From the NCBI GenBank assembly GCA_030066245.1, contig JASJBY010000038.1, forward strand, positions 1-14,017: 14,017 nt of DNA, written 5' to 3'. A model generated the notes under the pieces. It was not told the origin of the DNA and searched no databases. It was given only the letters and a program-made list of their open reading frames with translations. The position numbers were made by a program, and so were the translations under genes. Numbering within the stretch: position 1 is the first letter of the stretch; every line of letters begins with the position of its first letter. Source of the DNA: Gammaproteobacteria bacterium (GTDB taxonomy: Bacteria; Pseudomonadota; Gammaproteobacteria; JAABTG01). Shown here piece after piece: positions 13,221-14,017 of the stretch.

Positions 13221-14017
13221 GTGCCTGACGGAAGCAAGATGATGATCTTCGCCGGGAACTCCAACCCACCCCTGGCGGAGAACATCGCCCATTTCCTCAG
13301 CATCCCTCTGGGCCGCGCGGTCGCCAGCTGCTTCAGCGACGGCGAGATGATGGTGGAAATAATGGAGCACGTCCGCGGTCGCGACGTGTTCGTGGTCCAG
13401 TCCACCTGCGCCCCCACCAACGACAACCTGATGGAGCTGCTGCTCATCGTCGACGCCCTGCGGCGCGCGTCAGCTGAGCGGGTCACCGTGGTCATCCCCT
13501 ATCTTGGCTACGCACGCCAGGATCGCCGCCCTCGCTCTGCGCGCGTCCCCATCACCGCCAAGGTGGTCGCGGACATGATCGGCGTGGTGGGCACGGATCG
13601 GGTGCTCACCGTCGATCTCCACGCCGACCAGATCCAGGGCTTCTTCAATATTCCGGTGGACAACGTCTACGCCTCGCCCATTCTGCTGGGCGATGTGTGG
13701 CGCAAGTACAAGCAGCAGGACATCGTCGTGGTCTCTCCGGACGTGGGCGGCGTGGTCCGGGCCCGCGCCCTCGCCAAACGTTTGGACGACGCCGATCTGG
13801 CGATCATCGACAAGCGTCGTCCGCGCCCCAACGAAGCCAAGGTGATGAACATCATCGGCGACGTGGAGGGTCGGGTGTGCGTGCTCATCGACGATCTGGT
13901 GGACACGGCGGGCACCCTCTGCCAGGCCGCCTACGCGCTCAAGGAGAACGGCGCCGCCAAGGTCGTCGCCTACTGCACCCATCCGGTGCTGTCGGGTAGC
14001 GCGGTGAAGAACATCGA
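13221..14017 (+). CDS. prs: Ribose-phosphate pyrophosphokinase (3' partial)
   Basis: PRPP synthetase: transfers pyrophosphate from ATP to ribose 5-phosphate, supplying PRPP for purines, pyrimidines, histidine, tryptophan and NAD. The window holds 265 codons of about 315, and the frame is open to the last base. Family blocks are MIFAGNSNP, CFSDGEMMVEIMEHVRGRDVFVVQSTCAPTND, YLGYARQDRR then SARVPITAKVVADM, VDLHADQIQGFF, VVSPDVGGVVRARALAKR and the PRPP loop VLIDDLVDTAGTL at 221-233 with Asp224, Asp225 and Asp228. The start is GTG 13221, giving a 6-residue leader before MMIFAGN. The position after ispE and tRNA-Gln is common in gammaproteobacteria. Identity is firm; the C-terminus is outside the window. 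Confidence 0.97.
   Translation, partial: MPDGSKMMIFAGNSNPPLAENIAHFLSIPLGRAVASCFSDGEMMVEIMEHVRGRDVFVVQSTCAPTNDNLMELLLIVDALRRASAERVTVVIPYLGYARQDRRPRSARVPITAKVVADMIGVVGTDRVLTVDLHADQIQGFFNIPVDNVYASPILLGDVWRKYKQQDIVVVSPDVGGVVRARALAKRLDDADLAIIDKRRPRPNEAKVMNIIGDVEGRVCVLIDDLVDTAGTLCQAAYALKENGAAKVVAYCTHPVLSGSAVKNI

Overview
This is a high-GC, gene-dense piece of bacterial chromosome with ordinary housekeeping content. The order (prmC-prfA-hemA) divergent from (TPR lipoprotein-lolB-ispE-tRNA-Gln-prs) is the classic gammaproteobacterial hemA/lolB/prs neighbourhood, as in Pseudomonas. The two-subunit glycine decarboxylase (gcvPA + gcvPB) differs from the single-chain GcvP of Escherichia coli. Together these suggest a Chromatiales/Ectothiorhodospiraceae-like gammaproteobacterium. 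That placement is inference; no marker in the window fixes the genus.

Layout. (1) Bases 1-5101, plus strand: a glycine cleavage cluster, gcvT (5' end cut by the window), gcvH, gcvPA, tpx, gcvPB. The thiol peroxidase gene tpx sits between the two genes for the P-protein subunits. (2) 5102-5279: a short gap between convergent gene groups. (3) 5280-9599, minus strand, read right to left: hemA, prfA, prmC, a small cysteine-rich protein of unknown function, and a JAMM (M67) metallopeptidase. (4) 9600-9808: a divergent promoter region. (5) 9809-14017, plus strand: an LbcA-like TPR lipoprotein, lolB, ispE, tRNA-Gln(UUG) and prs (3' end cut by the window).

How the genes work together. GcvT, GcvH and GcvPA/GcvPB are the T, H and P components of the glycine cleavage system; the L-protein is not in view. 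HemA starts tetrapyrrole synthesis from glutamyl-tRNA. PrmC methylates the GGQ glutamine of release factors, and its substrate PrfA is encoded next to it. LolB inserts lipoproteins into the outer membrane, and the gene coupled to it encodes a predicted outer-membrane lipoprotein. IspE (isoprenoid precursors) and Prs (PRPP) are core metabolism.

I see no insertion sequence, prophage, CRISPR array, rRNA or toxin-antitoxin pair, and no convincing new system. The points most worth a second look are tpx inside the P-protein gene pair, the unidentified 136-residue cysteine-rich protein, and the JAMM peptidase that lacks an E1-like or ubiquitin-like partner in view. No gene-free stretch exceeds 300 bases.
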